Shown: positions 22,237 through 33,105, counted from the stretch's first letter. The stretch: DNA of 64,000 nt from Halichondria panicea (GCF_963675165.1 NC_087386.1:1228931-1292930); one strand, 5' to 3'. Translations and numbers: made by a program. The notes: generated by a model not told the origin, from the sequence alone.

Positions 22237-23865
22237 CTAGTTGTGTACTTGTTCTGTATGATTCTTTAATTCTCGGAGCTCTCCGATCCATTCGCAACCA
22301 TCAGCTCTCTTGGTACAGTACACTTTGAATCCGTACAGCGGCTTTTCTAGCCCTTTGTTGGGGAAGGTTTGAAACTCTCTCTCGTTGCAAGTTGGACACT
22401 GTTTATTGTCTCTTTTGACTCTTCCTATACAGCCACTACAGAAACTGTATCCACAGCACGTAGCTTGTTGAGGCTCTCGTACGACAAATAAACACACGGG
22501 GCATTCCCATTGGGGGAAAGAGTCTGGAGGTTCCTCGACAAAATCACACTCGAAACCTCCCATTTGGTCTGATTGTGGCCTCACTTCTGGGGGTTGCGCT
22601 CTAGGCTGCAGTTGTCTTGGTATGTCTTGTGGTAGTCTGTGTTGAAGTATTAGTTGTTGCATAGCTTCAGTTGATTGACTCGGATTAGGGAGTTCCTCGA
22701 AAAAATCACGCTCGAAACCTCCCATTTGGTCTGGTTGTGGCCTCACTTCTGGGGGTTGTGCTTCAGGCTGCAGTTGTCTTGGTATGTCTTGTGGTGGCCA
22801 GTGTTGAAGTATTAGTTGTTGCATACCTTCAGTTGATTGACTCGGATTTCTTGGTTGTGGTCGGTTTTGATGTAGTACTTGCGTCGCAGCTTCAGTTGGC
22901 TGGCTCAGACTTCTTGGTTGTGGTTGGTTTTGACGTACATGTAGTACTTGTGTTGTCGCAGCTTTAGTTGGTTGGCTCTTTCTTGGTTTTGGTTGGTTTT
23001 GACGTACATGTACTACTTGTGTTGTCGCAGCTTTAGTTGGCTGGCTCTTTTTTGGTTGTGGTTGGTTTTGACGCACATGTAGTACTTGTGTTGTCGTAAC
23101 TTCAATTGGCTGGTGTTTTCTTGGTTGTGGTTGGTTTTGACGTACATGTACTACTTGTGTTGTCGTGACTTCAATTGGCTGGCGTTTTTTTGGTTGTGGT
23201 TGTACATGTAGTACTTGTGTTGTCGTAACTTCAATTGGCTGGTGTTTTCTTGGTTGTGGTTGGTTTTGACGTAGTACTTGTGTCGCAGCTTTAGTTGGCT
23301 GGCTCGGATTTCTTTGTTGTGGTTGGTTTTGACGTAGTACTTGTGTCACAGCTTTAGTTGGCTGGCTCGGATTTCTTTGTTGTGGTTGGTTTTGACGTAG
23401 TACTTGTGTCGCAGCTTTAGTTGGCTGGCTCGGATTTCTTTGTTGTGGTTGGTTTTGACGTAGTACTTGTGTCACAGCTTTAGTTGGCTGGCTCGGATTT
23501 CTTTGTTGTGGTTGGTTTTGACGTAGTACTTGTGTCGCAGCTTTAGTTGGCTGGCTCTTTCTTGGTTGTGGCTGGTTTTGACGTAGTACTTGTGTCGCAG
23601 CTTCTAGTACATGTGTCGCAGCTTCTAGTACTTGTGTCGCATCTTTAGTTGGCTGGCTCGGATTTCGTCGGTTTTGACGTAGTCCTTGTGTTGCAGCTTT
23701 AGTTGAGTGATTCGGGTTTGTTGGTTGTTGTAGATGGGGATTGTGTGGGTGTCCAGGAGGTCCGTGAGGGTTGTGTGGGTGTCCGGAAGGACTGTGAGGG
23801 TGGTGTGGACCGCGGTGGTGATGTCTGTTATGGTGACCTTTACCGCCTCTTGGATGATCATCCAT
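22237..23865 (-). CDS. Nested antisense repeat-rich RING/TRAF-zinc-finger protein (copy 2)
   Basis: A single 542-codon frame from ATG at 23865. Residues 1-55 are His/Pro/Gly rich. About 55-370 are 21-23-residue repeats ([21 protein letters not shown] type, with a [13 protein letters not shown] variant). A repeated acidic segment (GGFERDFFEE / GGFECDFVEE) follows. Near 450-490 is a RING-like motif with CPVC, CCGYSFCSGC and CPTC. The end (VYCTKRADGCEWIGEL...H...H) is a first TRAF-type zinc finger. Such proteins are usually ubiquitin ligases, but the ring's usual His ligand is absent, so activity is uncertain. It sits antisense in the DENND1 intron, with TATA at 23941-23951. It is the longest copy. 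Confidence 0.8.
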   Translation of the reverse strand: MDDHPRGGKGHHNRHHHRGPHHPHSPSGHPHNPHGPPGHPHNPHLQQPTNPNHSTKAATQGLRQNRRNPSQPTKDATQVLEAATHVLEAATQVLRQNQPQPRKSQPTKAATQVLRQNQPQQRNPSQPTKAVTQVLRQNQPQQRNPSQPTKAATQVLRQNQPQQRNPSQPTKAVTQVLRQNQPQQRNPSQPTKAATQVLRQNQPQPRKHQPIEVTTTQVLHVQPQPKKRQPIEVTTTQVVHVRQNQPQPRKHQPIEVTTTQVLHVRQNQPQPKKSQPTKAATTQVVHVRQNQPKPRKSQPTKAATTQVLHVRQNQPQPRSLSQPTEAATQVLHQNRPQPRNPSQSTEGMQQLILQHWPPQDIPRQLQPEAQPPEVRPQPDQMGGFERDFFEELPNPSQSTEAMQQLILQHRLPQDIPRQLQPRAQPPEVRPQSDQMGGFECDFVEEPPDSFPQWECPVCLFVVREPQQATCCGYSFCSGCIGRVKRDNKQCPTCNEREFQTFPNKGLEKPLYGFKVYCTKRADGCEWIGELRELKNHTEQVHN

Positions 23866-23940
23866 GACTTTGTAGCAGCTTCACAAGTGGGTTCTTTCTT
23901 GTCTTGTAGCTTTCTTTGTTTATTTTTGTCATGTGATGTA

Positions 23941-23951
23941 GTTATTTATAG
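23941..23951 (-). promoter_or_regulatory. TATA box of the copy-2 RING gene
   Basis: CTATAAATAAC on the minus strand, 76-86 bp upstream of the ATG at 23865. Confidence 0.6.
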
Positions 23952-26900
23952 CCGCCATACCTATTCATAGCCATACCATATTTGGTTCACTTTATTGTCG
24001 TCGTATGTAGCATAACCATGATTATATGCACAACTAATCACACTCTCTTTCTGTTTGTTTTTCTGCAGGCAAAGATCGTATGGAAGAGACTGGTGAGTGA
24101 ACTGCTCATGGTAGTGCTATAACAGTCCTGTTATATCATAGCTGTGATCATAAATTATACTCTGTGTATGTGTGTGTGTGTGTGCATTCGCCATGAGAAC
24201 AATGCATTTAGTTTGTGTGTTTTAACTACGATAATTATTATAGTATGTGTACATATAATATTATGTGTTCTATTTAAGTGACTTGATAACTCCTCCCCCA
24301 CACTTGACAGGACTCCAAGCACCAACATCATGGTCATCCTCTGCCTCATGGGAAGACTCACTCGCTGCCCATGAATAAGAGAGCCAGTGAGGGGGGAATC
24401 CCTCGACCCATGGTTATGACCCCGCCCCCTATCCTCACTGGATCATCACTCGGCAAGGTACTAGACTACTGTCCCTTTTCAAGCCTTCATACAGTAATAG
24501 CCGTTCGGGTTTATACTTGTTTCATCATGACCCGTACAACAGTTGATTGAATACACAATTGTGAGTGTGGTATCTAACAGACAGTGTTGGTGCAAGACAC
24601 TGTGCACTAATAGGACCCTCATGAAAACCCACAACGCTGTGGATATTAGTGGCATTCCTTTCGAAGAAATATTATTTATGTATACTAATACCATATCTTT
24701 AACCCCCCCCCCTCCTTGTACAGGTCCACCGCAAGCCTCCCTCAGTGATCCCCTACCACAGACACAAAGAGGGCAAACAAAAACTGGCCGAGATACTCAA
24801 ACTACAAAACTTTGGAGAGCCTAAGACAGGCAATCTTGTCACCCCACCGGGAACACCAAGGTGATCGTCGTCAATGCTATATTATACCGTTCGTTTTTCC
24901 GCTATAATTTCCACCAAAAAAGCATAGCATTCCGTTTTGGTTGAATGTCATTGTGGTATTCCATTTTTTGGTTGCGTGTTGTCAGCGCGTCGTCTAGCTT
25001 ATCACATAGTTTAAAAGCTCACCTAAAAAGAATTCTCCACTTGGTAATGGTCATCAGTGTACACAGTTATGCTATTTAACTGGAAGATGTTGAGTTTATT
25101 CCCCTCTTTTCCCTTTAGGTCTGTTGCCAGTGGCGACCAGTCAGAACGAGTATCGCTTGACAGCAGGGGCTCAACAGACATCAGCATACAGTCTGGGGAG
25201 GTCGCCATTGGAAACCTTATAGACATCTCATCATCACCAACCTGTGAGTGCATAATGCAATAGCAGTAGCAGTACCTTTTGAAAGCCTTGCTAAAATCCA
25301 ATTATGTGTCGTTCTGCTGTAGAATTGCACAATTGCATTCTTAGCTATTTTTCTTAGCCAATTTAAAGCAGTCCTTATATCAATAGAGGGTTTTTCTTTA
25401 TTAGGAGTGTCCAATAATTATGTTTGGAATATCCACTGTAGCTAGTCTATCTACTCAGTGCTCATATCTTGTTACTCTCCCCTCTCAGCTGTGCTTCTGC
25501 CCCAGTCTGACACTGACTCAGTATCCTCGGCCAGCACCAGTGATAATGACATCCCCATCATCATCAATTCACAGCCACATTGGGAGACCTTTGATGATCT
25601 GGACACACAATGCCCACCACCGCCACCTCCCCGGGAAGAACTGCAAAAGCCACTGGAGACACCAGAAATAAGTCTGGAGCAATCAACCACTCCTGTCAAT
25701 CTGCTGTCAGAGTCTCTAGGCAGTAATAATCCTTTCGGTGATTTCGATTATGAGGCTTCCCCTGACGGTCCTCAGATTCAGTCAGAATTGATTTTTAACT
25801 TGACAGAGTCGAACCTCGATAATGGGAAAGCAAGGACTGGGGAAATAGACCGGCAAGGCGGACCCTCACCGTTTGAGTCGCTTCATTTGGGTGCAAGACC
25901 CGTGTCCCCATTCGACGATTTCAGCTCCTCTGTTGCTCAGGCCCTCATGACCAATTCTCAAACATTTGAAGACCCCTCAGCAGTCAACGCTCTAATAAAC
26001 ACAAGCCAAGATCTGTCGACAGTTATCGAAGAAGATGAAAACAATCTGATTCTTTCGAATGCATCGGCTCTGATTGAAACCCAGTCCCCTGAGTTACCAC
26101 AACCTCTTATTCCCACTACCACAACAGCAGCCACTACACAAGATATTACAACAGACCTGATACGCAGTCAAGCAGAGACAAACCTACATGTACGAAAGGG
26201 CAGTGCTCCTGGAATGAGTTCAGCCATTGCTAGCCCCTACGGCTATAATCGTGGATCCTCCAATTCTCCCAATTTCCAAATGCAGGCTTCTGGTATACAG
26301 GGCACACACACACAGTACTCTAATCCATTCTACAACTATGGATACCAACACATGACCTACAGTAGCAAAGACTTGAAGAGACCCGCTGGACCAAGATCTC
26401 CGAAGTTTGCTCAAGATATTCCATTATCCATACCACAAGTACCACTGAACTATCAAAAGAAACGGCTACCACCGCCGCCCAAACCACAGCCTTACTCGAG
26501 AGCACAAGCAACACAGTCGGGAGTGAACAAAGATGATCCTCTGTTGCAAAGATTGTCAAGTATTGGAGAATTTAACCCATTTGAGAATATACTGGGAAAC
26601 GTAGGAATGGAAGATTATGTTAAAAGAAATACAAACAAAGAGACACCTCTAGTATGATAGGACATGCAGCTTTAGTGAGTGGAGTGATTTGCATTTTCAA
26701 CCTTTTTATTGCTCGTGTATTCGTCGTGTGGTGCATAGTTCGTGTTTTCCTTCAATGATGTTATTATTAGGCCTGTTAAGATGCAAACATGTTTCTGATC
26801 AACTGCCCGCCTATATATATTAGGCCCCATGACATGTTTCTTAACCCAGCTACCACATTAATTGGTGTGTGCATTTTCTACTGCATTCTAATTTTCTACA

Positions 26901-27997
26901 ACCCGCGTCTTTACCTCAAGGACGCAACTGTCATGGATATTAGGCTTGGGCAAATTATGCTAGACTCTATAGATCTAGTATACATGTATAATTTTTGGGG
27001 TTGAGCATAACATAATTTGACCCTCAGAGCCTGGTAGACCTAATTTCACTAATCTTGGTTCTCTATCTTAGCTATAGATATCTATTTACTGTACTGTGTC
27101 TGTAAACACTAGCCACTAATATACTAGGCGCAGGCTTGGAGGAGTATATTCTCTTTTGCAAAACTCAGCACTAGAGGATTATATTTCACTTTCTGTAATG
27201 CTCAATACATAAATAAATTGTCATTTTAGAATGTCTTTAAACAATGAGGAATAATAGGCTGGCTTTTTGACAATAGTCAAGAATAATAATAGGTAAATAG
27301 CATAATTTGTGAAGGCCTATTAAATCATGGAATGTGACGACACCATGGTGTCATGTTGTATTTATAGCAGAGGAGGTACGACACGTAGGAGCAATATTAG
27401 GGTATTATATAACAATCATGCATGTGCGGCGATTATTGTGAGTCAGCAAAATTATGTGAACATTATGGTCTTTTCCCCTCTATAGCTAATTATTATAATG
27501 TCATTGAAGTCATAAATAATATTTTCTTAGCAGATTATAATATTATAGTATAATTATAGTAACAAAAGATTATCTCTTGTTGTATAGTAGTCTAATAACT
27601 GAAGATTCAACACTTTAATATATAGTGTTGATATAGAATCGATGTAAAGGAGGTAATTAAAGAAGAAAACACGTTCAGCCAGACAGCAGCAGAGGACCGT
27701 TGCATATTTGCACAAAACTGACCAGCATAATGATCATGATCTAACCTATTATGCTGGCATAATTTGGCAGGGCCTAGCTGGTACTATACATGCACTGGTA
27801 TAGGTACTGATATATATGTACAATAATTTTTTGTTAAAGGAAGCTAGGCATAATTATGCATCATGCACTCATTAAGCCACTTGGTATAACATAATACTGC
27901 AATGAAGCTAAAATTATTGCAGAGATATAGTACTTCAACTCGGTCTCTTGAAAATTCACATGACATTTTACAGCTAAAAATGTTCGAGTGCAACTGG

Positions 27998-28390
27998 TTA
28001 GTCAAAATAACCTACAATTTGTACAGCTAGTGGAGTCTTTGAGAGTTTGGTTCCAAATATGACAACCGCTCCGTGATTATTGTATGGCATAGGAGCGGTC
28101 TTCACATAGAATTTGACAGGTCGAGAAGGGTCCAACTTGATATTGATATTGCACTGCAAAATAGGATTTACTTGATTATTACCAATTCCAGCAAGTACTC
28201 CAATTAAATGGTCTGTTCCATTCTCAACAACATGTACTTCAACGAGACAGTCAAAATAACGATTGGAACCCAAACTGTCCAAGCAGAGCATTGCACTTGA
28301 CAAATGTATCTGTCTAGGGAATGTCACAGTGCACGGTTGATCTTTTATCAGTCGAATATCTATATAATGGTGCCAGGTAAAAAGAAACAT
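27998..28390 (-). CDS. ORF130 (copy 2)
   Basis: Same 130-codon frame as 16605-16997, with one visible residue change (NFYVKT to KFYVKT). As there, the true exon probably starts at the internal splice site near 28365. No function assigned. Confidence 0.55.
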   Translation of the reverse strand: MFLFTWHHYIDIRLIKDQPCTVTFPRQIHLSSAMLCLDSLGSNRYFDCLVEVHVVENGTDHLIGVLAGIGNNQVNPILQCNINIKLDPSRPVKFYVKTAPMPYNNHGAVVIFGTKLSKTPLAVQIVGYFD

Positions 28391-28920
28391 GATAATATTA
28401 TTTATAATTAGATTAGCTACGTATAATTATTGTAAGCTGATTATTTCCAGGCACTAAATTTTCATGGATACCGGAAGTAAACCATGATTCTCAAATTTTC
28501 GAGGTTCGAGGGGTAAATCTGCAAAAACTGCAAAAATGTAGTGCCTCGAAAATAACCTGCTATACGATATATCAGGAGTTCATAAAGAGGAGTCCAACTA
28601 TAGCAGTTGTACAAACCACGTTTCAGTACAAGTACGTATGTCATAACTGTCAAAACACATCAGTGTGTGCGTAGGTGTATAGTGGTTATATTAGCTATTA
28701 GCACACGCGCAAGCAGGAGCACATGAGGAGATGGAGCGTATTACTAGCATAGTTCTGGATTCACTAGCATCTAACCACATTTTTCCTTGTTTGTAATGTG
28801 CTAAGTGCTCTGTACAATGTGTTAATTGCTGAGCGGGAAGCGAGGCGAATAATCGTGCTTGTTGTATTTCTACCTGAATAATTATACAATGGTTTTGATG
28901 CAGATGTTCTGCGTGATAGT

Positions 28921-28965
28921 ATATCATTGTTCTCACTATAGGCTATAGTGAGAGCACAATGATAT
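28921..28965. repeat. Short imperfect palindrome
   Basis: About 21-bp arms centred on 'ctatagg/ctatag', able to form a hairpin. It recurs inverted at 43319-43365 as part of the large inverted repeat. Confidence 0.7.
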
Positions 28966-29417
28966 ACATTGTATAAAGTAGAGTGTGATCAGGTCCTCTG
29001 CTCCTCTGCTGGTGATGGTTGTAACTTGAGTCACTTTAGAATAAAATTACATAGAGCATGCTGTCCTGTATAGAGCATGCTGTTACAGTACACATGCCCA
29101 GGAAACTTGGATATCTGCATGAAGGTGTGGTCTCCATGCAATCCGCAGTATATAAAAGCTCTTGCGTTTACTGAGCATATACGATGTTATCCAAGGTGGT
29201 GCATGCGCAAGCAGTCGATACCCATCTTCAGTGCGGCCTGAAATCGAGGCTAACGGGTGACAGGTGGCCGGGCCACGCCCATGCAGTTACTTCTATCCTT
29301 GATCAAGCCATAGTAGATAGAATCCTGTTTCTATTAAGATCCCATTAAGCTCCCCTCTTCTAAATTCGTTCATTGTCAACAATTGCAAATGCAATTTTAT
29401 TTCGCAACATAATAATG

Positions 29418-29881
29418 CACTTTGACTGCCCCACCTCCCCCCTACCGGGGATAAGTGGGGATTAGTTGGGGATTAGACTTGAAGTTGCTCCCCGGAATTA
29501 GACAGATCACCTGATGCATGCATTGGGTCAAAGGTCAATTAAAGATCACATGATGTCTGCCACACTCTTTCATGCTGAGTACAGTGAGAGCAAAATTTAC
29601 AGTTTATTGATCCTGAGCAATCTCTGCCTTCTTGACTTCACTAGCTCTATAGGAGTATAGCTGTCAATATTTATATAGTAATTCTGACACTTCAAATAAT
29701 CTGTTTATCTTCTCGCTAGAGTGTGATACAGGTCTAATCCCCACATAACCCCCATGTTGTACTAGGGGCTACCAGGGGATTAGACCAAATAACATGCCCA
29801 AAGGTAGGTATTAGATCAGGTGATTGGTCTAATCCCCACCTGTCTGCGTATGGGGGGGGTGGGGCATTAGATTGACAAGTG
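29418..29881. mobile_element. 464-bp non-autonomous element, CACTT termini
   Basis: Begins CACTTTGACTGCCCCACC and ends, inverted, with GGTGGGGCATTAG...AAGTG. It is absent from the matching site in the inverted arm near 42465, which gives the empty-site state. Internal copies of 'ggggattaga' and 'tctaatcccc' are mirrored. No ORF. Confidence 0.7.
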
Positions 29882-30308
29882 CATAATAAACACAACACAG
29901 CTTGCAACATTCATTTAATTGGAAACTTACTCCACATTCTTCCGGGAGATTCCATCATGCTAGTCGAGTCTTTTGTTGATGCTGAGCTGTGCTGCATGGC
30001 TGCTAGAGTCTATTTTTTGTCTTGGAGGAGGTTTGCTATATATAGCTTTCCACTCAATATGAAACCTAACCACACACAAAGCCCTATATTGTGTTTGGCA
30101 ACCATATTGGAGTTCCCCCACAAAACCTATCAGGCTTATGTACATTGATTGTGGTGTAGTGATAGGATCTGTAGACATAAACCATGAATGGAACGTGTAT
30201 GTGTTACCGCAGACTCAATGGCGTTACTTTGTGCATGCGCGATATAATAGCATCAGAACGCCTGTACTAGCTATAATTTTATAACAGTGGCCTAATTAAG
30301 AAGATAAG

Positions 30309-30642
30309 AACAGTTTCTTGTGTGACTGCTGCACTAGTAGTGGTTGCAGGGGAGACTAAATTGATGAAACTCAGGGAATTTACAAGGAATAAGGTACATT
30401 ATACTAGCAGGTTCAGAATCATGTTCATTAAGTTGTTAGGATTTAATGCAGGAAAGCCTCTGAAATATGATCCACACTTCAAAGGTCTCATCAATTCAAA
30501 AGCAAGGTGAACACTGCGATCATGCATCATCGCACTGTAATTGTCCTCTCTCTCTCTCTCTCAGACGACCCAAGGACCTCCTCTGTCTAACACTATTGAT
30601 TCATAGCATTCATTATCGGGCTCCTAGCCATCAGAATGTATG
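30309..30642 (+). pseudogene. SLC44: SLC44 5' fragment (exons 1-3), block 3
   Basis: Equivalents of SLC44 exons 1 (30309-30393), 2 (30452-30506, [12 protein letters not shown]) and 3 (30565-30642). The ATG-containing stretch is deleted, exon 1 has an in-frame TAA, and exon 3 has a 4-bp insertion that shifts the first membrane segment out of frame. Exon 3 is followed by its donor and then, at about 30697, by DENND1 intron sequence. It is the 5' part of a chimeric duplicate. Confidence 0.88.
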
Positions 30643-30775
30643 GTGAGTGGCGATGCATTCAAGTGCGTAGTTAATAGTCCCCTTCCTCCCCCTCCCTGGT
30701 GGTGGGGACAAATCGAATAAATGCAACTTGTCATGTCTGTACATGTAGTACGTATTACTATAGGTCTAAAAGGAA

Positions 30776-30965
30776 TACCATATAGCGTGAAATTTTCGAT
30801 ACAGTTAACTTTGTGGAACTGCCTCTAAAAACATTTCGTTGGATTAATTTCGCACTTCTTGGTATGTCAATGCACGTTGCTTTAGCTACATGTATGTTTG
30901 TTGATCAATTTTCGTGTACGATTGCTAACCCTCGAAAACAGCAAAAAATGAAACGCTATACGGTA
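30776..30965. mobile_element. MITE, TACCGTATAGCG family
   Basis: Starts TACCATATAGCG and ends CTATACGGTA in inverted orientation, about 190 bp, with no ORF. The same insertion is in block 4 at 48090-48278, so it predates their separation. Confidence 0.65.
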
Positions 30966-31486
30966 TGTGCATGTTAACTAAGAAATCATACTCCTTTTGT
31001 TCACTGATTCTGTTTGTATACCAACTGATTTCCATGTACAATGTACATGTATACTGTATCAGGGTGTACCGCGAACATTTATGCCCTTATATCGCATGGC
31101 ATACTGCAAAAAGGCTGCTATTCCGTGAAAATTAAATCTGCAAAAACTTTTCTAACAGACTTTCTATGAAACTTTATATCTGCTATACGGTATTCATGCT
31201 GTGTTAATAGTGACTCGATCCTGTTGTTTGTAGGTACGATACTGACAAGTATAAGGTGAATTTTGAGAAGTTCATCAGCTCACAGTATTATATGTAGTAA
31301 TTAAGTTATTACTTGCAATAATAATAATTATAGTGAAGTCATTATACTCTTTATTCATTTCTCAGAAACTCGGTGGCCAAATAAAAGAAAGTGGACACAA
31401 AATGAGAAAAAAGGTTAATACTAATTATCGCTGTTTGTTCATAATTACATCAATGCTGTTCGTTCTTCCGGAGTACTCAGTCTAAG

Positions 31487-31714
31487 TCACTGTTTCCTGT
31501 CAGAGTCTTTTGGTTCTTTCTCAGAGTCTTTTGGTTCCTTCTCAGCACTAGGCACTCTAGCCGTGTTCCTTTGCTGTGGTGGCATTGGCATGACTACTGG
31601 TATTGGTACTCTATGTCCTGGTGGAGCTCCTGGGTTAGCTTTAGCACGTCGTTCTAACTCTCTGATAGATTCAGAATCTGAGTATAGCGGCAGTTCTTTT
31701 TGTTCTGAAGACAT
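31487..31714 (-). CDS. Nested antisense small basic protein (block 3)
   Basis: A 75-codon frame: Met-Ser-Ser-Glu start, SESIRELERRAKANPGAP, a Pro/Val/Met segment, then a duplicated EKEPKDS and the end DRKQ. Its middle and end match the two-exon gene at 21679-22015. TATA box 48-54 bp upstream. Function unknown, but paralogy with a spliced gene and a shared promoter block support coding. Confidence 0.55.
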   Translation of the reverse strand: MSSEQKELPLYSDSESIRELERRAKANPGAPPGHRVPIPVVMPMPPQQRNTARVPSAEKEPKDSEKEPKDSDRKQ

Positions 31715-31761
31715 CTTTATGCTCTCGTTGCTATTGATAAGTCTAAGATATCACTCACTCC

Positions 31762-31768
31762 TTTTATA
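31762..31768 (-). promoter_or_regulatory. TATA box of the block-3 small gene
   Basis: The minus strand reads TATAAAAGGAGTGAGTGATA, identical in core to 10994-11000. Confidence 0.65.
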
Positions 31769-32040
31769 CAGAGTCAGCTCGTCCTTCCCAGTATTTATGA
31801 ATACCCTGATCTTTCATCGTAACTATTTAGTTGATCCTGCACGAACACTTTAGCTGAAGTCATGAACACCAATTTTGTTAAGAGTCTGTGTGGCGTGCTC
31901 GTTTATGAGTTATCTTATCACTTACAATTTAGAATTTAGCTATAAAAATATTGTTCGTAACAAACATTTCAGCAAAAGTCATGAATACATTATTATATTT
32001 ATGCAGTTATTTGCTGCATACACCCCCAAATTCTATATTC

Positions 32041-33105
32041 CTAGTTGTGTACTTGTTCTAAATGATTTTCTAATTCTCGGAGCTCTCCATCCCATCCGCA
32101 GCCATCAGCTCTATTTGTACAGTACACTTTGAACCCATACAACGACCTTTCTAGCCCTTTGTTGTGGAAAGTTTGAAACTCTCTCTCGTTGCAAGTTGGA
32201 CACGGTTTATTGTCTCTTTTGACTCTTCCTATACAGCCTTTACAGAAACTATATCCACAGCACGTAGCTTGATGAGGCACTCGTACGGCAAATAAACACA
32301 CGGGGCATTCCCATTGGGGGAAAGAGTCTGGGGGTTCCTCAACAAAATCACACTCAAAGCCCCCCCTTCGCTCTGGTTGTGGCCTCACTTCTGGGGGTTG
32401 TGCTCTAGGTTGCAGTTGTCTTGGTGTGTCTTGTGGTGGCCCGTGTTGAAGCATTAGTTGTTGCCTGTATTGAAGTATGAGTTGTTGCATAGCTTCAGTT
32501 GAGTGACTTTGGATTTCTTGGTTTCTTGGTTGTGATCGGTTCTGAGGTAGTCCTTGTATCGCTGGCTGACTCGGGCTTTTTGGTTGTTGGTTTTGAAGTA
32601 CATGTAGTCCTTGTATTGCTGCAGCTTCAGTTGAGTGACTCGGATTTTTTAGTTGTTCTTGGTTTTGAAGTACATGTAGTCCTTGTATCGCAGCTTCAGT
32701 TGACTGACTCAGGTTCCTTGGTAGTTGGTATTGGGGTGGGATTGGTTGTTGCAGAGGTTCAATTGGGGGATCTGGAGAGTCCGGATTCGTTGGTAGCGGA
32801 AAGTGGTGAGGAGGCCATCTGCGGTGTGGAGGTGGAAACCATGGTCTATGATGGGGGTGGTGTGGATGTCCACGAGGCCCGTGGGGATGTCTGGGAGGAC
32901 CGTGAGGGTGGTGTGGATGTCCGGGAGGTCCGTGTGGGTGTCCGGGAGGTCCATGTGGGTGTCCGGGAGGACCGTGTGGGTGTCCAGGAGGACCGTGTGG
33001 GTGTCCAGGAGGTCCGTGAGGGTGGTGTGGGTGGTGTGGACCGCGGCGATGATGTCTGTTATGGCGACCTCTACCGCATCTTGGGAAAAACGGAGGATCA
33101 TCCAT
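32041..33105 (-). CDS. Nested antisense RING/TRAF-zinc-finger protein (block 3)
   Basis: A 354-codon frame from ATG at 33105. About 90 residues of GHPHGPP-type repeats come first. A Pro-rich stretch and three or four STEAAIQGLHVLQNQ-type repeats follow. At about 270-310 the ring-like motif reads CPVC, CCGYSFCKGC, CPTC, then the TRAF-type finger (CTNRADGCGWDGEL). The RING end is very close to that at 51438-52466. The middle repeats differ from the copy-2 kind. The frame is intact although the host DENND1 fragment is dead. Confidence 0.8.
   Translation of the reverse strand: MDDPPFFPRCGRGRHNRHHRRGPHHPHHPHGPPGHPHGPPGHPHGPPGHPHGPPGHPHGPPGHPHHPHGPPRHPHGPRGHPHHPHHRPWFPPPHRRWPPHHFPLPTNPDSPDPPIEPLQQPIPPQYQLPRNLSQSTEAAIQGLHVLQNQEQLKNPSHSTEAAAIQGLHVLQNQQPKSPSQPAIQGLPQNRSQPRNQEIQSHSTEAMQQLILQYRQQLMLQHGPPQDTPRQLQPRAQPPEVRPQPERRGGFECDFVEEPPDSFPQWECPVCLFAVRVPHQATCCGYSFCKGCIGRVKRDNKPCPTCNEREFQTFHNKGLERSLYGFKVYCTNRADGCGWDGELRELENHLEQVHN

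Larger units (their letters stand above)
17471..26657 (+). pseudogene. DENND1: DENND1 copy 2: no first exons, frameshifted
   Basis: Exons match copy 1: 17471-17578, 18089-18266, 18378-18431, 18610-18671, 18778-18826, 19188-19237, 19539-19635, 19804-19989, 20504-20580, 21120-21195, 21456-21505, 21564-21611, 24069-24092, 24311-24457, 24724-24860, 25119-25243, 25489-26657. There is no counterpart of the first two exons, hence no start. Exon 21120-21195 has lost 79 bp of its 155 bp, including its 3' coding half. Splicing to 21456 changes frame and meets TGA within nine codons. The long last exon (389 codons) is otherwise intact, so the copy is young. It could be transcribed by read-through but cannot give a normal protein. 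Confidence 0.9.
17057..28442. repeat. Tandem duplication, unit 2
   Basis: Second copy of 5922-17056. The left junction joins the ORF130 upstream flank ('gtaagctgatta') to DENND1 intron 2 sequence at about 17050. The right end is at 'gtaagctgattatttcc' near 28440. Identity to unit 1 looks very high by eye, so duplication is recent or homogenised; unmerged haplotypes in the assembly are an alternative. Confidence 0.92.
27615..30215. repeat. Large inverted repeat, left arm
   Basis: Matches the reverse complement of 42280-44680, including ORF130 and its flanks. The left arm carries a 464-bp insertion (29418-29881) and an extra stretch of about 150 bp near 30040-30190. The right arm carries a 428-bp MITE instead. 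The spacer between arms is about 12 kb. Confidence 0.88.

Noticed and set aside
30322-30510. 62-codon frame in the block-3 SLC44 fragment as an independent gene
   Set aside because: It begins at GTG, reads through a former intron, and lies over a pseudogene; kept only as part of the chimera hypothesis.
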